54,636 bases of DNA from a virus, in the IMG/VR virus record IMGVR_UViG_3300046675_000480, positions 1 to 54,636 of that record; one strand, 5' to 3'. Position numbers and translations under genes: made by a program. Position 1 is the stretch's first letter; each line of letters opens with the position of its first letter. The notes beneath the pieces were generated by a model, which searched no databases, was not told the origin of the DNA, and worked only from the letters and a program-made list of their open reading frames with translations. This document shows positions 39,734-48,181 of the stretch, one piece after another.

Positions 39734-40395
39734 GCGCGAACGCGGCGATGCTGCTGGCTGCTGCTGCGGCAGTCCTGCCGCCGCAGGTCACCGTCATCAC
39801 CACGGCGACGGCAGGCAGCATCGTGGTCCCGGCCGGCTACAATTTCTACACCGGGGACTGCATCGCGGGCGGCGGCAACGGTTTTGGCGCGACCAGCAAC
39901 GCCAACAAGGCCGGAGGTGGCGGCGGGCAGGGAGCGACCTCGAACCTGAAAATCGCCGTCGTGCCGGGCCAGAGCGTGTTCTACTCGGTCGGCGCGGCCG
40001 CCACCGATAGCTGGGTGAACTACCAGACCAACGCCGCCCCTACGGTGGCCACTACGGGGTGTCGAGCCAAGGCGGGCACCAATGCCGCCTCGGCCGTTGC
40101 GGGCGTCGGCTCGACCGCCGGAGGCGTCGGAACCATCCGTAACGGCGGCAACGGAGCCACTGGCAACAACTCGGTGGGGGGCGGCGGGGCCGGCGTCTCG
40201 ACCGCCGCCAGCGGCCAGACCGCCGGCACCGATACCACCGGGCTCAGCCCCGCGACTCCCCTCGGCGGGGGAACCGGCGGCGCGTCGCTCACGGCCGGCA
40301 CGATCCCCGGCGGCGGTGGCGGCTCGTCGGCGACGGCGGGCACCAATCCGGCCGGAGCCATCGGCCGGGGCCGCATCACGTTCTACGTCTCGTAG
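39730..40395 (+). CDS. glycine-rich fibre-tip/adhesin protein
   Basis: The 221-residue product starts at GTG 39730 overlapping the fibre stop. After a hydrophobic N-terminus comes a Gly-rich domain of the kind seen at phage tail tips: VTVITTATAGSIVVPAGYNF, GGGNGFGATSNANKAGGGGG, IAVVPGQSVFYSVGAAA, and further Gly runs. It ends in GRGRITFYVS. Poly-glycine loops in such adhesins contact receptors directly (known for S16-like tips). It lies between two large fibre genes, so it may cap the first. Confidence 0.7.
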   Translation: MSANAAMLLAAAAAVLPPQVTVITTATAGSIVVPAGYNFYTGDCIAGGGNGFGATSNANKAGGGGGQGATSNLKIAVVPGQSVFYSVGAAATDSWVNYQTNAAPTVATTGCRAKAGTNAASAVAGVGSTAGGVGTIRNGGNGATGNNSVGGGGAGVSTAASGQTAGTDTTGLSPATPLGGGTGGASLTAGTIPGGGGGSSATAGTNPAGAIGRGRITFYVS

Positions 40396-40403
40396 GTGAA
40401 GCC

Positions 40404-43400
40404 ATGCTGATCGACTTCCCTTCTGCCCCGATTGTCGGCCAGACCTTCGCTGCGCCGAACGGCGTGACCTACAAGTGGAACGGCCAGCAGTGGATCGTGG
40501 TCGGCATGGCCGCGCCCCTCGACTCGCCGCAGTTCACGGGCGACCCGCATGCGCCGACACCGCCGTTCGGCGACAACGACACCTCGATCCCGACCACGTT
40601 CTGGGTCCATCGCGAGTATGCGCCGCTCGATTCGGCGTCGCTGACGGGTGCGCCGCAGGCCTCGCCCTCGCCGACCGATAGTTCGCTCGACGCGCGGCTG
40701 GCGACGGTCGGCTACGTCAAGGCGCGGACCAACCAGTTCCTGCCGCTGACCGGCGGCAGCATCACCGGCAGCGTCGACATCAGCGACGCGCTCACGGTCA
40801 AGCACTTCGACGTGCCGAACATCGCCGGCAACTACGCCCATGTGCCGATTGTCGACTACACCGACAACAGCGCGGCGGCGGCCTCGACGGCATGGGTGCG
40901 CTCGCTGTTCGCCACGCGCGGTCAGGGCGATGCGATCTACAGGTACGAGGGCAACGTCGTCGTGCCGACGACCAATCCCGGTGTCGGCAACTTCATGGGC
41001 CAGCCGGACACCACGCCGCCGGTTCCCAACTCGACGCAGTACACCTTCTCGATCAGTACCATCGACGCCGACGGCGTCGGCCGCTACCTGCTGCTGTTCG
41101 AGCCCGGCGACAGCTTCATCATCACCAACGAGTTCACGCCGGTCACCGACTACAGCCGCTTCGACATCATCGACTATCCGGTGCCGCACCCCAACCCGGC
41201 CGACCCGGCGCATGCCCAGTGGGTCATCATCAGGGCAGTCTACATCGGCTCCAGCACCAGCAGCGGTGGCACCGGCTGGCCGCCACCCGTGGGCACCCGC
41301 GTCAAGCTGACCGGCTACCTCAACACCGCGACGGGCGATGGGCCAATTCTTGGCGTCGCGGTGACCGACGGCCTGACCGGCGGCGGCACGCAGGGCGACA
41401 TCGTCATCGGCATCGACGAGACCTACACGGCGACCCACACTTGGGTGAACGCCAACTTCATGCCGCTCGGTGGCGGCACCTTCACCGGCCCGGTCTACGG
41501 CACATCGTTTGCCGCGCCGGTCTTCACCGCGCAGGCCACGGTCAATCCCGGCTTCGCGTGGTTCAACAGCGACAACGCCGTCAACCTCAAGCGCTGGGAC
41601 ATGCGCGCTTGGGACGACGGCAACATGTACCTGCGCCGGCTCGACGATAGCGGGACCGATCTCGGCCACTGGGCGTTCAACAGCGATCTCAGCTTCGTTT
41701 CGCCCGGCGCGATCTTCAGCCCGAACCATGTCGCCTATGCCAGCGTCAACCCGTCGGTCGGCTGGCAGGCGACCGGCAACGGCCTCGATCTCAAGCTCTG
41801 GGACATGCAGGTCAGGACCGACGGCAACGTCTACCTGCGCGCCGTTAACGACGCCTTCACCGTCGAGCAGGCGCTGTTCATCTTCCACCGCAATGGCTCG
41901 GTGACGTTCCCCGGCGAGTTGATCGTCAACGCCCCGGCGCTGGGCGTGGCGGCCGGCTCGAAGCAGGAACTGCTCTACCTTGAGACGGCGACCGCCAACG
42001 TCGACCGCGTGACCGTGCGCTACGACCGGCCGACGGCGGGCGGCGACTGGTCGACGGCGATGCCGAAGCTGCTGCGCACCGTCGATGCCAGTGAGCACGG
42101 CTACCTGTTCTGGGATTCGGGTGGCGTCGGCCTCGGCTTCACCGGGGTCGGCACCGGCAAGCAACTCGAAGTCGGATCGAACGGGCTGCTCTATCTCAAC
42201 GGCAACGCCACCGTCGATGCGCCCGGCAACATCAACACGGTCGCACAGGTCGCCGGCAGCAACTTCGCCCTGCAGTCCGGCGGCGGCATGGCCAACCAAG
42301 GTGGGGCGAACGGCTACACCTTCTTCACCAACGGTTCTAACCAGATCGCGCTCTACCTCGGCGGCAGCGCGGTCGGCAATCTCAGCATCCACCGCAACAC
42401 GCTGCACCTGTTCCAGAACCTCTCCGGCAGCAGCGACTACATGCGGATCGGGCTGAACAGCGGCCATGTCGAGATGTCGGTCGGTGCGAGCCCGATGACG
42501 GCCGGCAACGTGTTCGGCGAGCAGTGGAGCTACTTCACCTCGAACATCGGCCTGAACAATCCGCGCACCGACTGGTCGAGCGGCATGGCGGTCGGCTGGA
42601 ACTACTCCAACGGGGCCGGCGAGGTGAACCTCGTTGAGCGCTACGGGGCGGGCTTCCACTTCCAGCACTGGCCGGGTGGCACCGGGCCGATGGTCGACGC
42701 CGGGATCACGGCCGGCACCGGCTACTTCAGCAGCAACCTGCAAGTGATCGGCACTTTCGCCGTCACCGGCACTGCCCAGTTCTACGGCCAAGTCAATCTC
42801 AGCAGCAATCTCGGCGTCACCGGCTTCATCGCATCCTACGGCTACGGCACCGGCAGCCCGAGCACGGGCGGGCTGGTGCGCGCCCAGACCCTGTCCGACA
42901 CCGCCTATGGCCCGGCAATCATGTCGCTGTGGCGCAGCGGCCAGACGACCAATCCCGGCCCGCCGGCCGATTCGGCGCTCGGCCAGTTGCGCTTCGAGGG
43001 CATCGACCTCAACAACGCCTACGCCTACTGGGGCGGCTGGAACGCCGACATGGTCGGCCCGAACTTGGCGGGCGGCGGCAAGTCGGACCTGACAGCTTTC
43101 GTCAACTACGGCGGCGCGTCCGTCGAGATGCTGCGCCTCTCCGGCGCGCAGCAGATGCTGCTGACCAGCTACCCGATCCACATTGCGCGCAACACCGCGT
43201 CGAACACCGCCGACCTGCTGCAGGAGTGGAAATGGTCGCCCGATCCGACCAACTGGGGCCTGCATCTCAACCAGCGCCACACCGGCACCTCGCTGGTCTA
43301 CGACTTCCTGTCGAACAACGGCACCGGCACCTACGTCAAGGCGATCACCTTCGCGCCGGCCGGCGTCACCGGCTTCGAGGGCGGCAAGGTCTACATGGGC

Positions 43401-45371
43401 AACGCGACCGGCAGCCAGTCGGCCAAGCTGCAGGTCTGGGACAGTGGCGGCGTTCTGGTCGCGGCGGTTGCCGACGACAGCCATAACGGCCTCGGCGTCG
43501 GCCTTCCCGATACCAATATCGGCACCGCGACGCAGGCATCCGGCCGGCTCTACATGACGGGTGCCAACGCCGCGCACGCCGCCTGCCTCGAACTGAACTC
43601 GGGCTCCGTCGTCGGCTCGGTGATCACGATGCGCGATCCCGGCGGCGTCACTTCGGTCAACATCACTTCCAACGGCGACAGCCTGATCAATGGCGGGATT
43701 TACCCGCGCGCCGATCTCACCTCGAACATCGGCACGACGTCGGTGCGCTACGCCAACGGCTACTTCGGCGGCGTCACGATCTATGGCGGCGGGCAGTGGC
43801 AGCCCGGCGCGATCTACGCCGACGCGACGTGGGGCATGCTGTTCCGCGCGCAGGCCCCTAACCCGACAGCCGCTCAATTCGCATGGTTCAACAACGGCGG
43901 CGTCGAACTGTTCCGCTACACCACGGCCGACACGCTGCTGCTGCGCGCCTCACCGCCCAGCACGTCGAACGACAACACTGTGGCCACGACCTCGTGGGTC
44001 AAGAGCGTCGCGCCCTCGGTGGCCACGCCGACCTACGACGAGAGCAGCACGCTGATCGCCGACACCGGCACCTTCCCCGGTGCCAACGCCAACAACGTGA
44101 TGACGATCACGATGGGCCAGCAGGTCTTCAGCCGCAGCTTCACGGCGGTCGACGCCAGCCATCCCATCGAGGTCGACATCATCCTGAACTTGGGCGCGGG
44201 CGGCAGCGCGATGACGCTGGCTGGCGCGCTGTTCATCGACGGCGCGACCAACGCCGTGGCGCAGGAAGTCGCGGTGTTCAACACCGCTTGGTACGGGCCG
44301 CCGACGCGCATCCGCTGGCGCGGCACTCTGGCGGCGGGCGCACACACCTTCGCCGTGCGCTTCGCCGGCAATGCCGCGAACGGCTACCTCAATTCGACCG
44401 CCGGCAATCCGGTCGGCGGCGGCGCGATGAAGTCCTCGATGTCGATCACCGAGGTCGGCGTCGGCATCGTCGGCCCGCAGGGACCGCCGGGACCAACCGG
44501 CGGACCTGTCGCCGCGCCGACCTACGACACCGTTAGCACCGTCGTGACGGACACCACGCTGTTCGCCGGGGCGGCCGGCGACGCCACCATGCAGATCACG
44601 AACGGCACGCAGCTTTTCAGCCGCTCGTTCACTGCTGTCGACGCCAGTCATCCCATCCAAGTCGATGCCGAGATTCAGGTGGGCGGGTCCAATAGTTGGA
44701 ACGCGGTTGGCCTGTTCATCGACGGCGTGGCAGCGGCAGTCGCGCAGACGTCGATCTTCATTCCGGTCAACGGCGCTCTGTCACCCGGTCGTATCTACTG
44801 GCAGGGCGTGCTGGCGGCTGGCGCGCACACCTTCACCCTGCGTTTTGGCGGCACAACGACCAGCTACGCGCTGTCGAACGGCAGCAACCGATTTGGTGGC
44901 GGCGCGCAGCGCGAGGTGATGACGATCCAAGAGATCGGCGTCGGCCCGACCGGGCCGCAAGGGCCACCGGGCACGCCGGGCGGCGTGCTGTTCCCCGGCC
45001 AGATCACGCCCTACGCCGGCTCGACGGCTCCCTCGGGCTACGTGATGTGCGACGGCGCGTCGTACTCGACGAGCGGTGCGATGTCGGCGCTGTTCGCGGT
45101 GATCGCCTACACCTACGGCGGCAGCGGCTCCAACTTCAACGTGCCCGATCTCAGGGGCCGGGTGATCGCCATGGTCGATGTCGGCGGCCTGCGCCTGTCA
45201 GGTGCCGCCGCGCTCAACGCGGCGGTCGGTGTGCAGGGAGCCACCACGGGCACCGTGCCGGGCGCTGGCATCTACGGCATTGTCGGCGGCGGCCCGGCGG
45301 TCGGCGATCACAGCCACAGCAATTCCACCGTCCAGCCGACGCTGGTGCTCAACTACATCATCAAGACCTGA
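40404..45371 (+). CDS. very large tail fibre with collagen-like linkers and collar domain
   Basis: The 1655-residue product begins MLIDFPSAPIVGQTFAAPNG, a short attachment peptide common in fibres. It then carries degenerate PTAP-type units, two similar WDM-containing modules (VNLKRWDMRAWDDGNMYLRR, LDLKLWDMQVRTDGNVYLRA), many beta-rich segments, and two tandem copies of a domain of about 145 residues (each with QLFSRSFTAVDASHPIQVD or close). Each copy ends in a short Gly-Pro-Pro segment (GPQGPPGPTGG, GPTGPQGPPGTPGG). A tail collar domain (NVPDLRGRVIAMVD) and NYIIKT close it. It is probably a side fibre that determines host range. Confidence 0.8.
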   Translation: MLIDFPSAPIVGQTFAAPNGVTYKWNGQQWIVVGMAAPLDSPQFTGDPHAPTPPFGDNDTSIPTTFWVHREYAPLDSASLTGAPQASPSPTDSSLDARLATVGYVKARTNQFLPLTGGSITGSVDISDALTVKHFDVPNIAGNYAHVPIVDYTDNSAAAASTAWVRSLFATRGQGDAIYRYEGNVVVPTTNPGVGNFMGQPDTTPPVPNSTQYTFSISTIDADGVGRYLLLFEPGDSFIITNEFTPVTDYSRFDIIDYPVPHPNPADPAHAQWVIIRAVYIGSSTSSGGTGWPPPVGTRVKLTGYLNTATGDGPILGVAVTDGLTGGGTQGDIVIGIDETYTATHTWVNANFMPLGGGTFTGPVYGTSFAAPVFTAQATVNPGFAWFNSDNAVNLKRWDMRAWDDGNMYLRRLDDSGTDLGHWAFNSDLSFVSPGAIFSPNHVAYASVNPSVGWQATGNGLDLKLWDMQVRTDGNVYLRAVNDAFTVEQALFIFHRNGSVTFPGELIVNAPALGVAAGSKQELLYLETATANVDRVTVRYDRPTAGGDWSTAMPKLLRTVDASEHGYLFWDSGGVGLGFTGVGTGKQLEVGSNGLLYLNGNATVDAPGNINTVAQVAGSNFALQSGGGMANQGGANGYTFFTNGSNQIALYLGGSAVGNLSIHRNTLHLFQNLSGSSDYMRIGLNSGHVEMSVGASPMTAGNVFGEQWSYFTSNIGLNNPRTDWSSGMAVGWNYSNGAGEVNLVERYGAGFHFQHWPGGTGPMVDAGITAGTGYFSSNLQVIGTFAVTGTAQFYGQVNLSSNLGVTGFIASYGYGTGSPSTGGLVRAQTLSDTAYGPAIMSLWRSGQTTNPGPPADSALGQLRFEGIDLNNAYAYWGGWNADMVGPNLAGGGKSDLTAFVNYGGASVEMLRLSGAQQMLLTSYPIHIARNTASNTADLLQEWKWSPDPTNWGLHLNQRHTGTSLVYDFLSNNGTGTYVKAITFAPAGVTGFEGGKVYMGNATGSQSAKLQVWDSGGVLVAAVADDSHNGLGVGLPDTNIGTATQASGRLYMTGANAAHAACLELNSGSVVGSVITMRDPGGVTSVNITSNGDSLINGGIYPRADLTSNIGTTSVRYANGYFGGVTIYGGGQWQPGAIYADATWGMLFRAQAPNPTAAQFAWFNNGGVELFRYTTADTLLLRASPPSTSNDNTVATTSWVKSVAPSVATPTYDESSTLIADTGTFPGANANNVMTITMGQQVFSRSFTAVDASHPIEVDIILNLGAGGSAMTLAGALFIDGATNAVAQEVAVFNTAWYGPPTRIRWRGTLAAGAHTFAVRFAGNAANGYLNSTAGNPVGGGAMKSSMSITEVGVGIVGPQGPPGPTGGPVAAPTYDTVSTVVTDTTLFAGAAGDATMQITNGTQLFSRSFTAVDASHPIQVDAEIQVGGSNSWNAVGLFIDGVAAAVAQTSIFIPVNGALSPGRIYWQGVLAAGAHTFTLRFGGTTTSYALSNGSNRFGGGAQREVMTIQEIGVGPTGPQGPPGTPGGVLFPGQITPYAGSTAPSGYVMCDGASYSTSGAMSALFAVIAYTYGGSGSNFNVPDLRGRVIAMVDVGGLRLSGAAALNAAVGVQGATTGTVPGAGIYGIVGGGPAVGDHSHSNSTVQPTLVLNYIIKT

Positions 45372-45382
45372 AGGAGGAACCG

Positions 45383-45625
45383 ATGGCCTACACGCTCAAC
45401 CTCACCGACAAGGCAGCCGCCGACATCTTGGTGACGCTCGGCCGCCTGCCGGCCGATCAGGTCGGCGACACCTACGCCGACGTCAAGGCGCAACTGTACG
45501 CGCAGGGCTACAAGTCGGCCCCGGCACCGTCTCTTGCCGAGCCGATGAAGCTGCCGCCGCTCAATCAGGTCGACAAGCCGGCGACGCAGCCGCCGCCGGA
45601 CGGGCCGCCGAAAGCCAAGGTCTGA
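45383..45625 (+). CDS. small protein at end of fibre operon
   Basis: The 80-residue product starts at ATG 45383 with AAGGAGG at 45371-45377. The first half is helical (NLTDKAAADILVTLGRLPAD, VGDTYADVKAQLYAQGY) and the second is Pro-rich and disordered. The N-terminal pattern recalls small cytoplasmic fibre-associated proteins, but I recognise no family. It is the last gene of the plus-strand late operon, ten bases before a terminator. Confidence 0.65.
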   Translation: MAYTLNLTDKAAADILVTLGRLPADQVGDTYADVKAQLYAQGYKSAPAPSLAEPMKLPPLNQVDKPATQPPPDGPPKAKV

Positions 45626-45626
45626 A

Positions 45627-45671
45627 AAAGAAATCGGCGAGGCTCACGAAGTCCTCGCCGTTTGGTACGTC
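45627..45671. terminator. bidirectional intrinsic terminator at end of fibre operon
   Basis: CGGCGAGG (45635-45642) and CCTCGCCG (45653-45660) form a perfect 8-bp stem with a 10-base loop. On the plus side TTTGG follows. On the minus side the stem is followed by ATTTCTTTTTC, a good U-tract. It separates the plus-strand fibre operon from the convergent reverse-strand cluster. Bases 45672-45703 show nothing else. Confidence 0.8.
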
Positions 45672-45703
45672 CGCCGCCGGGGGAGAATGGCGGTCGGTTC
45701 CCC

Positions 45704-45886
45704 TCAACTGTGGCCGCGCACCAGCGTGATCGGGAACACCGATGGAAACTGGTAGGTCGGCACGGCGTAGTAGGCCGCGTAGTTCCACGCGACGCCGGGC
45801 TGGGAGCGGGCATAGGCGAGCGGCCCGTCGATCTGGATGGCAGCCGACTGGCTGCACAGGATCGCGCCGACGATGCAGGCGATCAT
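45704..45886 (-). CDS. small exported protein, Tyr/Pro-rich
   Basis: The 60-residue product starts at ATG 45886-45884, inside the ATGA overlap with the upstream gene's stop. Its N-terminus, MIACIVGAILCSQSAAIQ, reads as a signal peptide. The mature part is short and aromatic (YARSQPGVAWNYAAYYAVPT). A start at 45904 would add six residues within the previous gene. It is the last of the reverse-strand secreted cluster and precedes the terminator. Function unknown. Confidence 0.6.
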   Translation of the reverse strand: MIACIVGAILCSQSAAIQIDGPLAYARSQPGVAWNYAAYYAVPTYQFPSVFPITLVRGHS

Positions 45887-46116
45887 TGACTGGGTGCTCC
45901 GCAAACCCGGCCGACGCAGCCGGGAATAGGATCGCCGACATTGCCGACGATGGTGGTGAGCGACGAGCCGATGGTCTGCACCGTCGTGACCGTGGTGTCG
46001 ACCACCGCCTTGACGTTGCGGATGGAGTTGAACGCGATGTCGTGGCGGGAGTGGTCCTGCGCGGCCGCGCCGAGCGGGAGAACGCCAACGATCAGCGCCG
46101 TGAGCAACTTCTTCAT
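45883..46116 (-). CDS. small exported protein
   Basis: The 77-residue product starts MKKLLTALIVGVLPLGAAAQ, a classic signal peptide with a cleavage site after AAA. GGGAGA lies upstream on the reverse strand. The mature part has helical Val/Thr-rich sequence (VKAVVDTTVTTVQTIGSSLT) and two Cys near the end (GCVGRVCG), perhaps a disulfide in the periplasm. It couples by ATGA to the next gene. No family recognised. Confidence 0.65.
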   Translation of the reverse strand: MKKLLTALIVGVLPLGAAAQDHSRHDIAFNSIRNVKAVVDTTVTTVQTIGSSLTTIVGNVGDPIPGCVGRVCGAPSQ

Positions 46117-46136
46117 GTGACGTTCTCCCTTTTCGG

Positions 46137-46361
46137 TTACTGCTTCGGTGGATTGAGCGACGGCACCGGCACGCTGAACGTGGTGACGTTCGACTGCGGC
46201 GCGGGCTTGTTCACGATGGTGAAGGTGTTGTCCTTCTGCGGCAGCGTGACAAGCATGTCCTGCTGCTTGGTCGGCACGCCGGGCGTGGCGGTCGGCGGCA
46301 GGGTCTGGGCCATGGCAACGACAGGCAGGGCAACGAGAGCGAAGGCGAGCATGAGTTTCAC
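46137..46361 (-). CDS. small exported Pro-rich protein
   Basis: The 74-residue product starts at GTG 46361 with AAGGAG six bases upstream. MKLMLAFALVALPVVAMAQ is a signal peptide cleaved at AMA-Q. The mature region is Pro/Thr/Val-rich without Cys (QTLPPTATPGVPTKQQDMLV, TFSVPVPSLNPPKQ), resembling an extended periplasm-spanning peptide. A spanin subunit is conceivable, but there is no lipobox. Function unknown. Confidence 0.65.
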   Translation of the reverse strand: MKLMLAFALVALPVVAMAQTLPPTATPGVPTKQQDMLVTLPQKDNTFTIVNKPAPQSNVTTFSVPVPSLNPPKQ

Positions 46362-46373
46362 GACGGTATCTCC

Positions 46374-46727
46374 TTAGTCTTGGCGAGGTTGAAAACCGTA
46401 CTGCTGGGCCTGATAGGGCTCCAGCATCGGCAGCACTTGGGTGGGTGGCGTGACGGTCGGACCGGCCCCCACGAATGGCCCGCCGGTCGCGGGGTTGATG
46501 ACGATGGACGAGCCGCGTGCGGTGGCGCTGGGATCGGTCGGGCCGTTGCCGGTGAAGACCTCGCCCTCGGGCGTGATGGTCTGCCAGTAGCCGTTGGCGC
46601 ACTGCGTCGTCGCATTGACACCATTTGGCACGGGCCAGCACGGCACCCGGTTCTGGGCTTGTGCGATCTGGACGATGATCGCGCCGAGCAGCAGGCCGCC
46701 GATGACGATCAGAAAGAAGCGGAGCAT
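46374..46727 (-). CDS. exported or membrane-anchored protein
   Basis: The 117-residue product starts MLRFFLIVIGGLLLGAIIVQ at ATG 46727, with AGGA seven bases upstream. The long hydrophobic stretch ends at IAQAQ and could be a signal peptide or a membrane anchor. The mature part has a Cys pair (RVPCWPVPNGVNATTQCANG) and a Gly/Thr/Pro-rich middle (EGEVFTGNGPTDPSATARGS). It is part of the secreted cluster. No family recognised. Confidence 0.65.
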   Translation of the reverse strand: MLRFFLIVIGGLLLGAIIVQIAQAQNRVPCWPVPNGVNATTQCANGYWQTITPEGEVFTGNGPTDPSATARGSSIVINPATGGPFVGAGPTVTPPTQVLPMLEPYQAQQYGFQPRQD

Positions 46728-46747
46728 GTGGTGATCCTGAAAAGGGT

Positions 46748-46788
46748 GCCCCCGCTCCCAGTGGGTTGCTGTGGGAAGGAGCGGGGGC
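46748..46788 (-). terminator. reverse-strand terminator after gene at 46832
   Basis: GCCCCCGCTCC (46748-46758) pairs perfectly with GGAGCGGGGGC (46778-46788) across a 19-base loop. On the reverse strand it is followed by ACCCTTTTC. It lies between the gene at 46832-47518 and the gene starting at 46727. The rest of this 104-base gap holds the AGGA ribosome site of that downstream gene. Confidence 0.7.
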
Positions 46789-46831
46789 GATCCGTTGCTT
46801 CCCTTGGGGAAGGCGGCAACGGAATGGCTGC

Positions 46832-47518
46832 TTAGCTGCGGCAGTTGTCGACGATACCACGACGCTGGTCGCAGCGCGGGTACTCCTTGCGCTGGACGAC
46901 AGCGGGCGGCGGCGGGGCGACCGGCTGCGGAGGAGCCTGCACCATGGGCGGCTGCACCGCCTCCTTGGGCTCGTACTGAGCGCGCCATGCACACGGCGTC
47001 TGCGTGCCCTTGAACGCCATGTAGGTGTCGCGGTCGTTGCACATCAGTTCGCGAGCCGCCTGCTGGTAGCCTGCGTTGTGGATCATCGCGATCTTCTGGC
47101 GATTGGCGCAATCCTGATCGACGAAGGTGCCGCCAGCGGCCGCACCCCAGCCGATCACCGACACGCCACCCGACACGGCGAGCGTGCAGGGGTTACCGCC
47201 AGAAACTGGCGGCGCGTAGACCGTCGGCGTGGTGCGCAGCGTGACATCGCTGGTGCTGCGGTCGGTCGTGGTCAGCGTGTTGTTGGTGCCACCCGACACG
47301 CGGTCGTTCAGCGTGTTGTTGGAAGTGGTGTTGGCCGGCACGTTGTTGATGGTGGTGAGGATCGCCGCAGCACCGGAGTTCGAGCCCGACTGCGAGCCCG
47401 CCGTCGAGCTAGACGCGGCACCCGACGTGGAGTTGGCGGTCTGGGCGAAGGACTGAGGCGCAAGCGCGATGCTCGCTGCGAGTGCCAGTCCGTAGAGCAG
47501 AGTCTTGGAGTTCTTCAT
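46832..47518 (-). CDS. exported phage protein with Ser/Thr-rich N-terminus and conserved Cys domain
   Basis: The 228-residue product starts MKNSKTLLYGLALAASIALA with a signal peptide cleaved near SFAQ. Residues about 27-105 are Ser/Thr/Asn/Gly-rich. Residues about 110-180 form a compact region (GGNPCTLAVSGGVSVIGWGA, FVDQDCANRQKIAMIHNAGY, ARELMCNDRDTYMAF), a pattern I associate with a widespread phage family of unknown function near lysis genes. The C-terminus is Pro-rich and ends with two Cys. ATG 47518 is preferred over a GTG at 47554. Probably periplasmic or outer-membrane associated. Confidence 0.7.
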   Translation of the reverse strand: MKNSKTLLYGLALAASIALAPQSFAQTANSTSGAASSSTAGSQSGSNSGAAAILTTINNVPANTTSNNTLNDRVSGGTNNTLTTTDRSTSDVTLRTTPTVYAPPVSGGNPCTLAVSGGVSVIGWGAAAGGTFVDQDCANRQKIAMIHNAGYQQAARELMCNDRDTYMAFKGTQTPCAWRAQYEPKEAVQPPMVQAPPQPVAPPPPAVVQRKEYPRCDQRRGIVDNCRS

Positions 47519-47574
47519 GCGATTGATAGGATAACCTCTCGATTGTTTACCCACGATATTGAAAACCAGAGGGT

Positions 47575-47621
47575 GGCCCCCGATGCGTGGGGCACCGGGG
47601 GCCTTCCCCTCGGAAGGGGAA
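47575..47621 (-). terminator. tandem hairpins after reverse-strand gene at 47660
   Basis: GGCCCCCG (47575-47582) with CGGGGGCC (47596-47603), and next to it TTCCCC (47604-47609) with GGGGAA (47616-47621). Read on the reverse strand these follow the stop at 47660, and the second stem is followed by ACCCTCTGGTTTTC. They probably end the transcript from 48067. The remaining intergenic bases 47519-47574 show no clear promoter. Confidence 0.6.
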
Positions 47622-47659
47622 CTTCACACAGGGGGCATTGTCCCCGCGCGAAGCCTAGA

Positions 47660-48067
47660 TCACGGTCCGATCTTGAACGTGATGAACGTGCCCGCGCCAG
47701 CGCCCGCGCCGGTCGAACCAGCCGAGGCGGTGCTCGGGTTGGTCGTCGCGGCGAGGCCGATAGCCGCGCTCGTGGTCGTGGTGGCCGAACCGGCCGTCTG
47801 GGTGTTGTTGGCAATGCTCGTCGAGGAGCCGTTGCCGATGGTGTTCTGGCCGGCGGCCAGACCCGTCGTGGTCGACGCACCGGACGTGGAGCCGGTGGCC
47901 GCGCCGATCAGGATGGCACCCGACTGGCTGTTGCTGGTCGAGCCAGCCGCACCCTGCACGCCCGCGCTGGACGTACCGACGCCGACCGTAAGCTGCTGCG
48001 CCATCGCCCCGAAGGACAGTGCCGCAACCGCAACGCCCGCGAGCAGGGCGATCTTGAGGTTCTTCAT
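47660..48067 (-). CDS. exported low-complexity Ser/Thr/Gly protein
   Basis: The 135-residue product starts MKNLKIALLAGVAVAALSFG with a signal peptide ending AMAQ. The mature chain is almost all Ser, Thr, Gly, Ala and Asn (GSTSNSQSGAILIGAATGST, TTTGLAAGQNTIGNGSSTSI). It has no Cys or Trp and no enzyme motifs, so an extended repetitive or amyloid/adhesin-like surface peptide is likely. Its signal peptide and N-terminus resemble those of the gene at 46832. GGGAGA lies upstream. It fires from the divergent region shared with the lysis cassette. Confidence 0.7.
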   Translation of the reverse strand: MKNLKIALLAGVAVAALSFGAMAQQLTVGVGTSSAGVQGAAGSTSNSQSGAILIGAATGSTSGASTTTGLAAGQNTIGNGSSTSIANNTQTAGSATTTTSAAIGLAATTNPSTASAGSTGAGAGAGTFITFKIGP

Positions 48068-48087
48068 GTAGATGGTCTCCCTAGATT

Positions 48088-48121
48088 GTGACTAGTCACG
48101 TAGAGATCACTGGACATCCAG
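48088..48121. promoter_or_regulatory. palindromes in divergent control region
   Basis: GTGACTAGTCAC at 48088-48099 is a perfect 12-bp palindrome. CTGGACATCCAG at 48110-48121 is an inverted repeat with 5-bp arms. Both lie between the reverse-strand exported gene (start 48067) and the plus-strand lysis genes, so an operator controlling one or both directions is plausible. No binding protein is identifiable. Confidence 0.5.
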
Positions 48122-48146
48122 CGACCGGACGGGAGCTAAGCCCGAA

Positions 48147-48175
48147 TTGACAGCAGTTGGCAACACCCAAATTAT
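48147..48175 (+). promoter_or_regulatory. sigma70-like promoter for lysis cassette
   Basis: A perfect -35 hexamer TTGACA (48147-48152) is followed after 17 bases by AATTAT (48170-48175), a four-of-six match to the -10. The expected start of transcription is near 48182, the same place as the first GTG codon of the next gene, so that message may be leaderless. Nothing upstream suggests read-through from the left, since the neighbouring gene is divergent. Confidence 0.55.
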
Positions 48176-48181
48176 GATCGT

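Noticed and set aside
44696-45382. Upstream part of the forward frame leading into the gene at 45383
   Set aside because: It overlaps the fibre gene in another frame; the real start is ATG 45383 after AAGGAGG.
46766-48091. 441-codon forward ORF across the exported-protein cluster
   Set aside because: Arg/Gly-rich antisense of genes with clear signal peptides and ribosome sites on the other strand.
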